From: Onchidella celtica
Taxonomy: Eukaryota; Mollusca; Gastropoda; Systellommatophora; Onchidiidae
Assembly: GCA_963931925.1 (NCBI GenBank)
Contig: OZ007567.1
Coordinates: 86,787,101 to 86,851,100 of the forward strand
Direction: 5' to 3'
Length of the DNA: 64,000 nucleotides
Part shown: positions 12,101 through 20,527 of the stretch, in pieces
How the letters are laid out: each line of letters opens with the position of its first letter
Position numbering within the stretch: position 1 is the first letter of the stretch
Notes under the pieces: model-generated
What the model saw: the letters and a program-made list of their open reading frames with translations, nothing else
Database searches by the model: none
What the model was told of the DNA's origin: nothing
Position numbers and translations under genes: made by a program

Positions 12101-12287
12101 AGCTTTATCCCATGTCTCGTCTCCCCCTGTGCCAGGAAATCTAGAGCCCAAAAATAGTCTACAAACTTCTCAATCCAAAATCGTTTGGGTGAAAGGTGGC
12201 TCAGAGCAAATAAGCCAGTCAGTACCAGGTGTTACAAAGAGTGAACAGTCAAGCAGTAGCACAAGTGATGGAAAAAGCTCAGCATGA
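1..12287 (+). CDS. AGGF1: AGGF1 homologue, 3' part of gene, seven exons, 5' end outside window
   Basis: This is the C-terminal part of an angiogenic factor with G-patch and FHA domains. In vertebrates the protein is a nuclear, splicing-associated factor that has also been reported as a secreted angiogenic factor. Exons 1-168, 1187-1288, 2089-2251, 2783-2865, 9784-9917, 10868-10967 and 11736-12287 join in one frame (1302 nt, 433 codons plus TGA). All visible introns are GT-AG. Numbering from the first codon here, the FHA signature residues are G38-R39, S55-x-x-H58 and N79-G80. A C-x-x-C-E-P-G motif follows. The G-patch spans about residues 222-265, with M-G-W at 232-234 and the G-E-G-L-G core at 237-241. 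The last exon carries an A-K-R-W-S-Q-A-R-Q-R-F helix and a W-V-K-G motif near the end, both recalled from vertebrate AGGF1. The OCRE and coiled-coil N-terminus lies upstream of the window. The tail between helix and W-V-K-G looks longer than the human one as I remember it. The product call is secure. The donor of the third exon is the least certain junction. Confidence 0.93.
1187..1288 (+). CDS. AGGF1: AGGF1 exon, FHA core
   Basis: The acceptor CAG is at 1184-1186 and the donor GTAACT at 1289-1294; both ends are phase 0 (34 codons). The exon carries the H of the FHA S-x-x-H motif and the N-G pair inside D-T-G-S-Q-N-G-T. The S-x-x-H motif is thus split by the intron. Confidence 0.92.
2089..2251 (+). 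CDS. AGGF1: AGGF1 exon, end of FHA domain and CxxCEPG motif
   Basis: The acceptor CAG is at 2086-2088. The exon encodes the last FHA strands (D-I-L-Q-I-G) and the C-E-D-C-E-P-G-E motif seen in AGGF1 proteins. The next exon needs a phase-1 junction. GTCAGT at 2252-2257 gives this and is my choice. GTGTGG at 2261 would also keep the frame, adding three residues, but is a poorer donor. Confidence 0.85.
2783..2865 (+). CDS. AGGF1: AGGF1 exon, basic helix before G-patch
   Basis: The acceptor is a T-rich tract ending in CTAG at 2779-2782, and the donor is GTAAGT at 2866-2871, phase 0. The exon encodes a charged segment with R-R-K-E-L-K and K-K-Y-G-L-Q, closely matching the vertebrate AGGF1 linker between FHA and G-patch. 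The following intron is 6.9 kb because of two transposon insertions. Confidence 0.92.
3425..3436. repeat. Target-site duplication, 3' side of LINE
   Basis: AGGATCACTGAC here is repeated exactly at 6761-6772 on the other side of the LINE. Confidence 0.9.
3451..5448 (-). pseudogene. LINE reverse transcriptase domain, C-terminal part of broken ORF
   Basis: A 665-residue open frame is counted from its first Met. Coding similarity extends upstream to about 5590, so that Met is not a real start. Visible RT motifs are A-P-G-K-D (181-185), W-R-G-I-T-L-L (240-246), F-V-D-F-E-K-A-F-D-S (307-316, catalytic D309), G-V-R-Q-G-C (362-367) and the catalytic F-A-D-D-L (406-410). The RTE-like tail has Y-G-S-E-C-W (528-533) and R-R-W-R-W-L-G-H-V (584-592). 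This frame is offset from the endonuclease frame, so a frameshift lies between about 5570 and 5610, just after a TAG in the endonuclease frame. RT catalytic residues are intact, so loss of activity comes from the breaks. Confidence 0.9.
5711..6550 (-). pseudogene. LINE endonuclease domain (EEP family), N-terminal part of broken ORF
   Basis: The 279-residue reading frame is an endonuclease/exonuclease/phosphatase-type nuclease that nicks target DNA during retrotransposition. Visible motifs are W-N-V-R-T-M (64-69), S-E-S-R-W (93-97, catalytic Glu), Y-A-P-T-N (165-169), G-D-L-N-A-K-V-G (200-207, with the Asp and Asn) and Q-I-D-H (268-271). The frame stops at TGA (5713-5711), most simply a CGA-to-TGA change. 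The same frame continues beyond it, and the conserved S-D-H motif is encoded at 5668-5657, so the stop removes an essential part of the nuclease. Copies of this domain are often labelled 'craniofacial development protein 2-like' in invertebrate databases. That name reflects the transposon domain and not a host gene. Confidence 0.88.
6551..6760 (-). other. LINE 5' leader, GC-rich
   Basis: About 210 bp between the start of the endonuclease frame and the 5' target-site duplication is clearly more GC-rich than the surrounding intron. It contains a run reading A-A-C-A-A-C-C-C-T-A-C-C on the minus strand just before the ORF. Internal promoters of LINEs lie in this position, but no specific promoter element is identified. 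Confidence 0.6.
6761..6772. repeat. Target-site duplication, 5' side of LINE
   Basis: This is an exact 12-bp copy of 3425-3436. The pair fixes both ends of the retrotransposon and marks a target-primed insertion. Confidence 0.9.
7207..9202 (+). pseudogene. hAT transposase with BED zinc finger, broken
   Basis: Transposases of this family cut and paste the element through an RNase H-like D-D-E fold. The N-terminus (7207-7395, frame 1) has the C-T-Y-C half of a BED finger. The H half (R-H-Q-S-G-A-K-H, 7361-7384) is in frame 2, so a frameshift lies between about 7335 and 7361. From 7361 to 9202 frame 2 is continuous apart from stops at 7697-7699, 8087-8089 and 8870-8872. The motif usually written C-D-N-A-S-V-M-T-G reads C-G-N-A-S-V-M-T-G here (GGC at 7934-7936), so a likely catalytic Asp is also lost. 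The C-terminal hAT dimerisation region (L-L-A-S-C-E-H-A-F-S, about 8996-9025) is present. Total length is about 665 codons, normal for the superfamily. Confidence 0.85.
9303..9470. mobile_element. Possible pogo/Tigger-like terminal fragment inside the hAT 3' region
   Basis: After a TA dinucleotide (9301-9302) the sequence begins CAGTCGAATCC and carries the phrase CTTAAAGTCAAC twice, plus related AAGTCAACTC and CTTAAAGTAAAT phrases. Pogo/Tigger elements insert at TA, start with CAG and have similar TTAA-rich termini, as recalled. No matching opposite terminus was found, so this may be a truncated insertion or only a resemblance. Confidence 0.35.
9784..9917 (+). CDS. AGGF1: AGGF1 exon, linker before G-patch
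   Basis: The acceptor is a pyrimidine tract ending in CAG at 9781-9783. The donor is GTTTGT at 9918-9923, phase 2. The exon encodes a linker with D-P-N-Y, R-R-K-F-I-G-S-E and the A-P-A-S-V motif that precedes the G-patch in AGGF1. Confidence 0.9.
10868..10967 (+). CDS. AGGF1: AGGF1 exon, first half of G-patch
   Basis: The acceptor CAG is at 10865-10867. The donor GTGAGT at 10968-10973 is phase 0. The exon encodes S-N-K-G-H-K-L-L-A-K-M-G-W followed by the G-E-G-L-G core of the G-patch. G-patch domains generally bind and activate DEAH-box helicases, which fits the splicing association of AGGF1. Confidence 0.93.
11736..12287 (+). CDS. AGGF1: AGGF1 last coding exon, end of G-patch and C-terminal tail
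   Basis: The acceptor CAG is at 11733-11735. The frame is open from 11736 (the codons before the first ATG at 11748 are coding, not leader) and ends at TGA 12285-12287. It finishes the G-patch with A-G-L-G, then gives an A-R-Q-R-F helix, a Ser/Thr-rich and probably disordered stretch, and a W-V-K-G motif about 30 residues before the end. In the human protein, as I recall, W-V-K-G lies almost at the C-terminus, so the Ser-rich end here would be an extension. Confidence 0.93.
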   Translation: MNVGMRVNQSAGLGSAAGVSLSLDNVQDAGKAKRWSQARQRFQKLEESAGNKLTGEENTFITTPPRQNTTGKLKLLSKPEQSTGGYSENPTARTDMLDLTAHFGDSTLSNRDPYDLYGDTLPALSHVSSPPVPGNLEPKNSLQTSQSKIVWVKGGSEQISQSVPGVTKSEQSSSSTSDGKSSA

Positions 12288-12905
12288 TGTTTTCATGACA
12301 TTCCAATTGTAAAACAGAATCCATCTTTGGACCATATGACAGAGATCAGTGTCATGTTTTATGATACTAATGATGTACCATAATCCTGAGACTGTACGAT
12401 GAATACGCTGAGAAAATGGGATGATGCTTTCTTTTGTCTGCCAGCCTAAATTTGCCATCTGTATGCCTCATTTTATCCAGCACTTTGTGTTTGGGCAGCC
12501 ACAGTGGCAGGTGCCATTCAAGGAGTTTGAAGCAACTAGAGATACTGAAGGACTGTCAATCAGTGACTTGAAAACTGATAGTGTCAGATGAGCATTTAAG
12601 CAGTCAGAAAATGAAAATGTTTCATGTTTTTGGCTCTGCCAATTTATATGGTATGCTTATCTGTAACCTCAAACAAAAAAAAAGATATTCAGTAAATATA
12701 CTTTCATTTTAAAAAATTGTCATATACATGTAATTTTATAAGAACAGTCAACTCAGTTTTGCCATCTGCTGAAAAACTGTAAAAAAAACTAATGGTGTGT
12801 TTATGGATGTTGCAAAACGTTAGTGGTTATCATCATCTGAAAATTTACTGTTTAAGAATAATTGAGAATAGTTTTTGTAATAAATGGATTGAAAGCAAGG
12901 TTTTG
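12288..12905 (+). other. AGGF1: AGGF1 3' UTR with candidate poly(A) signals
   Basis: Noncoding sequence follows the stop. The first canonical AATAAA is at 12879-12884, with T-rich sequence soon after it. Further AATAAA hexamers at 13261-13266 and 13291-13296 could give longer transcripts. The cleavage site is inferred, not seen. Confidence 0.55.
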
Positions 12906-13785
12906 CAAGTTACTAAAACTTTCATTGCTTCTATGGTTTTTTTTTAGTTACAAAACAGACACTGAAAAACCACTGCTTCCCTTTACAATGAAATCTAATG
13001 ACAGTTCAATAACAAAATATAGAGTAATCTAATGATTTCTTCCCCTTGCATTTTGTTGGTAAATAGTTGGAAAAGCAGTGATTGTTTCCCAAGGCTTATT
13101 CCTTCCAGAGAATTCTGACTTTTGACAGTAACAGAAAATGCCAAACAAATACAGTACCTTGGTATTTGAGGCACCTAAACGTTCAAACATGTCTTTCATA
13201 CAACACATAATTGTTTTATGTATTTTAATTTTTTTGTCTTCCATTGCTTTGATTCATTTGAATAAACAAAGGAAAACAACTGTTTCAGATAATAAATTGA
13301 AAAAAACACAAATTAAATTTTTTTATGTGTTTTGACTTCATTCTTTAAAATCTGTTTGTCAGCTGTTGATTGTTTTTGGTTTTCTTTGATAACTGCAATC
13401 TCAGAACTGTTTAGGTCAGTCTATTTTTGTGCATGTCATGTGTTATACCTGCAGCATGTTTCTCAGAGAGGGTCTTTTCTTTAGTCACAGCAAACTTGGC
13501 TGGTGAACATCTGAATGACTTGGGGAGAAAGGTATCTCTTCACTGAGGTAAAATTCATATACATGTACAAATAACTTAACTTGTTGGAAAGTGCGAGGAA
13601 GGCAACTTGATTTTGTATCTGACATATGACTGAAGGTGCAAGTATCTGTGACTGAAGGTGCAAGTATCTGTATCTGAATGATTCCACAATATCATGTAAT
13701 CTTCTCAACATTGACAAAAGTATAGCCTATTTTAATATGGGACAAAAGCATATTTTCATGAGGGAGCAAGGGCCCAGGCCAGATT
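12906..13785. repeat. Intergenic, AT-rich, with a short tandem duplication
   Basis: No coding region is visible. A 22-bp unit TGACTGAAGGTGCAAGTATC(TG) is present twice in tandem at 13627-13648 and 13649-13670. The rest shows only AT-rich sequence and possible late poly(A) signals of AGGF1. Confidence 0.6.
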
Positions 13786-13990
13786 CAGTGGCTTTTGTTC
13801 CGATTTGCTTTTGGCTTGCTTTCAGTGGGGTTGCTGCAGACATCAGTCTTTATGAATAAACGGAACCGGAGGTACCGTGCCCTTTAAACAGTGCTGTGAA
13901 GATTTTTGACATCTTGGCTTTTCTGCAAGACCAGACATGTCATTTGGTAAAACTGCTGAAAGGGAGCCAAAAACAAAAGCAAAGCCACTG
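13786..13990. mobile_element. Candidate MITE with CAGTGGC termini
   Basis: The 205-bp segment begins CAGTGGCTTT and ends with its exact complement. Inside, TTTTGGCT and CTTTCAG are also mirrored, giving a gapped inverted repeat of about 35-40 bases at each end. The CAGTGGC start resembles hAT termini. The flanks (GCCAGATT and TGTATCGC) do not form a duplication, so an old copy or a non-transposon hairpin remains possible. Confidence 0.5.
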
Positions 13991-14544
13991 TGTATCGCCT
14001 GTTGTTAGCCTTTCAGCCTAGTAAGTTTTAAATAGTAAAGTCTTGGTTGGAGTTTTCTGCATAAATATGATGGGAATGGGAACATAGGATCTCTGAATGT
14101 GATTCCTGGAAGTGTAATCGAACTCAAAACAACACTCGTAAAGAAGTCATAGATTCGAGATTGACCCTTGTCCCTCCATAAGTAGGCCTACACACAGAAC
14201 ACCTCCTTCCAATTGGAAGCACTGTCCTCGGGGGTTTAAGTTACATGTAAACATGTATTTTTCCTTCTCGATCATACATGTATTTAGGAAATGGGTAAAC
14301 TAAAAGTCTTTCACATGTCCATGAGCATTGGATCTTTATTTCTGAGGATGGTGGACCTGTGGCACAAACGAAACAGTACATTAATTATTTATGGACTAGG
14401 GATACCGGCTTTATTGGGTCTTTACTGGAAGTACTGAGTTGGTCGTGGATGAAAAGATGGTTGTATGAAGTGCAGCTGTGTGGAAGACATCCGACATCCA
14501 GGCTGGTAGTAGAACACAGGATACCTGATCAATAATATCATAAT

Positions 14545-14830
14545 GGGGGACAAGGTGGTCTAGAGGCAAGGTGCTCGCCTCTCATGCCAAGGGTCCCGGG
14601 TTCTAAACCCGGGCAGTGCAGGCATGTTGGAAATTGGATTTTTCTCATATTTTCAAGTCCCTGGTCCTATTGGGGGGTAGGATCGAGTACCTAGTCTTCT
14701 CGGATAAGGACGAAAAAATTCGGAGGGCCCGTGTGCACGTTGCGCACGTTAAAGATACCTTGGCAGTTGGAAATCGTAAAGAGCAGGCCGAAAGGCCGCT
14801 GCCCGGGCAAAATTGAAAATTGAAATTAAT
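14545..14830 (+). mobile_element. tRNA-Glu-derived SINE with conserved central domain
   Basis: The head (14545-14617) is a decayed tRNA-Glu. It has a polymerase III A box TGGTCTAGAGG at 14556-14566, a B box GGTTCTAAACC at 14599-14609, an anticodon loop CTCTCAT at 14579-14585 with anticodon CTC, and a 5-bp T stem CCGGG/CCCGG. Downstream, the body contains CTCGGATAAGGACG and then GTGTGCACGTTGCGCACGTT followed by AAAGATACC (14731-14759). That core closely resembles the deeply conserved SINE domain reported in molluscs, echinoderms and other metazoans (Nin-DC or MetaSINE type, from memory). The tail is AATTGAA-like. No clear target-site duplication is visible. Confidence 0.82.
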
Positions 14831-15110
14831 AGATTAAAAGTTATCCATATCACCCCCCCCCCCCCCCGCCAGAATTTATTATTCATTATTAAATATATAT
14901 TGTTATTAATAAATATTCAAATATTATTTGAGTTGTGTGTTGTGTGAACTGATGTGAGTTGTGAACTGCGCCTAACAGGCTGCGTTACAATTTGCTCTGA
15001 GATAGAGAGAGAGAGAGAGTGAGCGAGACAGGGAGAGAGAAAGAAGCAGTGCAGTGTGTTGAGCGCTTCGCCGGCAGCTCCATTCTGCTCTGTGGTTGAC
15101 ATGTTGTTTC
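14831..15110. other. Noncoding spacer with C15 run and short GA repeat
   Basis: It holds a 15-base C run at 14853-14867, AT-rich sequence, and a short GA-rich tract around 15003-15045. No gene is visible. Confidence 0.6.
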
Positions 15111-15180
15111 TGTAAAGCGCATAGAGCATTTTAAATGGATATGCGCTATATAAATGCTATACATTATTATTATTATAATA
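15111..15180 (+). mobile_element. L2/CR1-type LINE 3' end with ATT tail
   Basis: The sequence runs TGTAAAGCGCATAGAGC, then GGATATGCGCTATATAAATG, and ends in an ATT repeat. Paired GCGC-containing arms around an A/T loop followed by TATAAATG and (ATT)n are the hallmark 3' end of L2-like LINEs and the SINEs that use them, as recalled. Only this tail is recognised. The 5' boundary is uncertain and may reach back to about 15045. Confidence 0.7.
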
Positions 15181-15687
15181 TATACACTGTACTCTAGTTT
15201 GAAGCGTGAGGTGAATTGCAGCTGATTCAATATGTGAGAACGATGTAGACAAAATCAAGTTAAACACATGTGTCCAAAAGGCAAACGATATTACATGTAA
15301 TATCAGAACCGTGAGAATTCAAGAGTGGGCGGTGAAGGATTGTCGCACTGATAAGACATGCATCATGCACTGAAAAGAAAAGGTTATGTCTAGAGCTTGC
15401 AGGAAAATTGATCTAGACCAACTGCACTCAAGAGAAGAGAAATTAACGCTTTTGAACTCCAGCGTGGTGGGGAGATAAAAATGAATGCCATTTCTGCAAA
15501 ATCAGTTTAATTGTTGGCTCAAATAAAAAAGAGGGGAAAATGAAAGAAGAAAAAAGCATACACACGTATGCAGATGTATCATCTATTCGTTTTCAAAATT
15601 ACGCCAGCGAAAGTCTGTTGTCAGGGAATGAGGTACATGTACATAAATATCTACATGTATTACTATTAGGCCCGTCGTTCCTTAGAC
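15181..15687. other. Noncoding, no gene seen
   Basis: AT-rich sequence with several TACATGTA palindromes (15292-15299, about 15632 and about 15651). No splice-bounded coding frame is evident. Confidence 0.5.
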
Positions 15688-15880
15688 TTAAGCCGTGTTT
15701 TCATGTGTACGGAAAAGTTGAAAATCAGTCAAGTACCGGAAGTAAAAAAGAATGAGTGTTTCCAAGTGGACGGAAAAGGCTTTTACTTACCTATGACAAA
15801 ATTCTTTCTATTTGACTATTTGAAGGGTTTTGACGTTTCTCGTTGCTGTTTCCGTTTCCGTACACATGACAACTCAGCCT
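15688..15880. mobile_element. MITE family 2, copy A (TTAA-flanked, TTTTCATGTG ends)
   Basis: The left border is TTAA (15688-15691) followed by GCCGTGTTTTCATGTGTACG. The right end carries CCGTTTCCGTACACATGAC in inverted orientation. The same structure recurs at 56677-56870, including internal similarity (T-T-C-T-T-T-C-T-A and the T-T-T-G-A-C arms). Terminal inverted repeats with no coding capacity and a TTAA border suggest a piggyBac-type nonautonomous element, which is an inference. The right TTAA is missing here. Confidence 0.68.
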
Positions 15881-18800
15881 CGTCAGGTGCCAATTTTTTT
15901 TTTTTAAGCCGACACTTTTATATTACATGTATAATATTTTCAATTTCTAGTCTCCTCTGTTCCTTTTATCTGCCACCCCACCTCTTTCTGATCTCGAATC
16001 CAATGCGGAGTGTTAATTGATTATTATAAAACTGATATCCATCATACAATGCTATTTAAACTAAATCTCAATATTGCTCTAACGGACAGTACATAAATAA
16101 ATACATGTAAATAAATAAAATAACGTGTTTTGAAATGTTTGTTAGTTAGGAGGCTTTTGATTCCAGGCAACAGTGCGATATCGTTCTGATCCTTCCCTTA
16201 GCAATTGCCTGATATCGTGAACCAGCATTCCCGAAGAAATTAGGAGACGGCTTATCACGTAGCAATTTAGGAGATGGGTTACCACGAATATTGAAGATGT
16301 TATCTCTAATCTATAATCCTAAAACTATAGACACACATGTTCTGTTTCCACGGGATTTGAAGAATAGCGAGAGAGGCATTGTCTGGGTTCATTTCATTAC
16401 ACCCCCCCCCCCAACATTCCCGTGCCCCTTAGATGGAACATCTGACACAATAGATTGCAAAGGTAGACCTTAGGTTGTAAGTCATATTATACATGTATAA
16501 TAAACGTCTTATATGCAAACTTATCTAAGATAACATCTGTTATTATTTGCAATTCCGGGCGACTATTAGGGCTATAAGACATGAATTTTGTAAAAGTTTG
16601 TGCGAGACTTCAATACATAATAATAGTGATTCAGTTTCGTGATTTGAAATGGGGCAAAATTAAGGGTGTTTCTAACCAATAACTGCATTGTGACCCGTCC
16701 TGTTTTTGTCGACACTTATCAAGCGACATTAGAAAGCGTAAAGGCCCAACGTCAAGTTTATTCCACAAAATGTGAAACGTGAAAAGGAATGAGACAAACT
16801 TCTGTGCAATTTTACTTTCACTGTACTTTGTATTGTATTTTAACCTGCGCGAATGAACCACGCGCGCCGTGTTAAGTTTCATTAGTTCTCCGTGTCCCAA
16901 ACTCTCGAAGTGAAACAATTGAAAACAAACAAGGCAAAGGTTTTGGACACTAACACTAACAGCGTTATATTCGATAATTAGACTGGCCAATGGACGAATT
17001 GACCGACCAGGTCTACCTAACACCAGGGATGGCAAATTTAATCATTTGCTGAGCAGAGAAAGGACTCTTAGAAATGCACTGTGGAGTTCATTGAAAAAAT
17101 GTACATGTATTACTTGATCTTTTGCCAATCTTGTTGATATTAGGAATTCTATGAGTTTAGAAATTTACTGTTTCAGAGGAAATTGTTCGTTGTTCCATCT
17201 TCAGGCCTTATTATTTTAACTGGTGGCAATTTGCGTCTCTTCGACACAAACTGCGGGTTTCACTAAATGATAATAATTTCATCTCTTGTCAGTCTTGTTG
17301 ATGTTACGAATTCAACGAATTTTGAAATTTACCACGTCATTACATGTACATGTATTTGTAAGAAAATTGTCTGCAGATCTATTGTTAGGTCAGATTATGT
17401 GATCCAATGGCAATATGCCACATACGGAAAAGAAACCAGACTAAGTTAGCCATGTTTGCCTTATAAAGTAAGTTCCTGAATTTGGCCAATTGTTTTCCCT
17501 TAGGTCTGATTAAATATTCATGAGTCGTAATTGCAGTACCGACCCTGTCTTTTCAGATGCCCAGCGAATCAATCATAGGATCTAAGTGGTCGAACTAGCA
17601 CTTAGGCTTACAAGGCTACAAGAGCGCTAATGTAGTTGGTCTTATAAACATCTTTGGTCACTCAATGTATCGCACAGACATGTCACGTGGATACTGAAAA
17701 TATGGCTGCTTTTATATTTCAACAAAATTCTGAGTAACATTTACAAGTAAACAATTTAAACTTGATACGAATGTCATGTGCATATCCCAGCTAGTATCTC
17801 GACGTCAGTCTGACATAGATTAGTTTAGGATTTCCGCAAGATTGGAAGGAATACCATATTGGGGCGGATTTCCTACATTAAACCGGCGTCGGCGCTGGGT
17901 CGTAGCCAGCTGATCTACTTAGGAACGACGTCACTCCTATGAACAAGCTTGACGTTAGTAGTTCGTATCGGTTTAGTTTGGGGTGCTGGCCGGGTGGTAT
18001 CTTATTCTTCCACCTCGTTCAAACGTATACCGTACAATGTTTTCAAACACGATATTCTGAAAATCATCTGAGAGAAATTATGGTTCAAGGCTGTGTCATT
18101 TTACTCCGAGGCCCCTAAACCCGCTGTAGAAAAGCTTTACCCTGGGTTTGAAAGAAATGCTGCATTAGAAAGTTGGTACGAGGTTTTCTGAAGGTTACAA
18201 TAAACCATAATCTCGTTTAGCTAACGCTGGCTATTTTTTCGTAGTATTCAAAGGAATGTTTAAGATGGAGTCAATGTGCGGTCGCTGTGGCAAGCATGAG
18301 GCAGGGGCGTATTCCGTTTCCCAAGGCCGGGAGTAATCACTAATCTCCAAATCCATTTTCTACTGTTTCCTACATAAATTCGCGTACCTCACTACAAGCA
18401 TCACCAACGTTGCTCTAATTACTTAAGTATTATGGAAAGCATTCAATAAACTCAAGATCTGAAACTAATGTCTAAGTATCCCCCCCCCCCCCTTTTCCCC
18501 CCTCTTCTCCGTTTTCCTTTCGTTTTAAGAAGTTTTCTACATCATTCTACAGTTAAATGCGGATGCAAAGATTAAAATCATTTACCAGCCAATAAAGATG
18601 ATAACTGGTACCAAAATGTGCCATCTTATCATAATGCGACGAAATCTTCACTATTACATGTATTTTTCTGTTGTTTTTTCGTACAATTTCGTATTTTAAT
18701 CTTGCTCAACGCGAACATTTCCATCATCGATCTGAGGGGTTCTGCAAGCCCAAAACTGCAAGGTATACATGTATTCATAAACTCATAGGCTGAAATGTCA

Positions 18801-20329
18801 TCTTAATATAACCCAAACCAACAACTCCGGGCCAAAAAAAAATTGTCATATATATGACAGTGTATGGTAACCTTTTGAACTGTATTGGCCAAAAGTATCA
18901 CAAAATGTTCAAATCTGCAAAATGCGTCACTTCTGTTCTCCAAATGGTACATGGTGTATGACTCAACCCCATGATGTGTCGGAATTTGCTTGAATTAGGC
19001 CTTATACTTCACTGTCTTGAACATTTTCTACTCATCTCCGCCTATGTAATGCACAAGTTCATGTCATTCTGTCTATCCATTGCGATATTATTTGAAATTC
19101 AGGCCTATCTGGCATCGATCACATGAATAGAACAGCGAAATCTGAAGTGGAAGTAAATGAATCTGATTAAAGAGCAACGGCTTCACTCATGCAACTAACA
19201 TTTTCATGGAGCAACAATTTCCTTATAATCGGTTTTGACATTTTTCAACGCATCGTCTCACAAGGAAGATGGCATACAGGCCGGTTTTGTAAAGCCAGAA
19301 ATATGTCAGGCTTGCTTCTGTGTAAGAAACGTGTGAATTCTGTTGTGGCCTCCTTGCCGAAACATTTTAGAGTTTAGTTTGGACGTGTGATGTATGGGGA
19401 CAGTTGTGAATGCCCACACTTTTAAATTGATAAAGTAATATCATGTTTTCTAGCCTTGGTAATCTGAACTTTTTGTTTACTTGCCTGAATAGGAAGCAAC
19501 TGATGAAATATTGTAACTACCACAGAAACTCTCCGAGGTCGCAGCAAGGACTGAAGTAAAGGATATTGTATCGTTTTCGGTAGTATTTCTTACGCGAGGC
19601 TTTACTACACACAGCCTTTTCTTCTTTTTATTTTTTGCCATATTTTGACTGTGAATAATAAACACTGTACTTTGAGCTTCAAATACAAATTTTTAGATTC
19701 GTTACTTTTAGTGACATTCAAGACTTTATAATATTCCAAAATGAATCTGTTTCACTTTGACAAGATAAACTGAAATGTCTAGAACCTATGGCACCACGGT
19801 CTGCACGACGGAAATGCACTTGTCTAACCTATACGGGCCTGTGCGTTAATTTTTTAAGATAGCAATTATTGTTTGTGAAATATGAGTATGCGTGGTTGTT
19901 GTAGCACAATGCATATTTTTCACGGGATGAGTAAAATTTTGTGACTTTAATGTAGATGAAATTGTTAAAAGAGTACCGGGTACGTCTGTGTGTGTGCGGG
20001 TGGGGGGGGGGGGGTGTGAAACAGTCCCTGGTCATTTGAAGTTTAGTGCTGGAAAGTCTGAATGACTGAGGCCCTGAAACTGTAGTACCGTGGTGTCAGT
20101 AGAGGCATGAATTAGGGGGAAATACAACACTGATATAGGTAAATGAAGAAAATACCAGCACCAGCATTTCTATTTTACCCCTTCCATCTACCTCAGTTTG
20201 TTTGTTATAGTAACACCATTTCAATAGAGTTTTTATTCTACACAAAGTGATGGTATAGAATAACACTGCTGCAAGGCAACATGTACCACCCAGCCACTGC
20301 CTCATAGATAGAGAACTTTCTGGGCATGC
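15881..20329. other. Noncoding stretch rich in TACATGTA, no gene seen
   Basis: About 4.4 kb without a supported gene. It has many copies of TACATGTA or one-off variants (15925, 16104, 16490, 17101, 17341, 18656 and 18765 regions), a C11 run at 16402-16412, a C13 run at 18480-18492 and a G13 run at 20002-20014. CRE-like GACGTC sites occur at about 17799 and 17924. The short open frames here look like chance. Confidence 0.5.
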
Positions 20330-20341
20330 ATTGTCTCTGAA
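20330..20341. repeat. Target-site duplication, left of LINE stub
   Basis: ATTGTCTCTGAA here is repeated exactly at 20516-20527. Confidence 0.88.
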
Positions 20342-20515
20342 AGGGGCAGGCCACGAACAACATGGAGGAGAGGCATGGAGGAGGATATGAAGAGAGGTGG
20401 CTACACATGGAATGAGTTGTCAAAGATCGCCCAGGATAGAGACAAATGGAAAGCTGTCGTTCGTGGCCTATACCCTGCAGATTAGGGTGAAAAGGCGTTG
20501 ATGGTGATGATGATG
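20342..20515 (+). mobile_element. 5'-truncated LINE 3' stub, 174 bp
   Basis: Codons 20345-20482 read G-R-P-R-T-T-W-R-R, then a helix and I-A-Q-D-R-D-K-W, and end at TAG 20483-20485. This is the extreme C-terminus of a LINE reverse transcriptase and matches the R-G-R-P-K-A-T-W-R-R and A-Q-D-R-Q-G-W motifs of the intron-4 LINE in type. The stub continues into a GAT-repeat tail (about 20497-20515) and is bounded by a perfect 12-bp duplication. It is a dead-on-arrival insertion, truncated soon after reverse transcription began. The sequence differs enough from the intron-4 LINE to be a separate family. Confidence 0.88.
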
Positions 20516-20527
20516 ATTGTCTCTGAA
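20516..20527. repeat. Target-site duplication, right of LINE stub
   Basis: Exact copy of 20330-20341. Confidence 0.88.
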
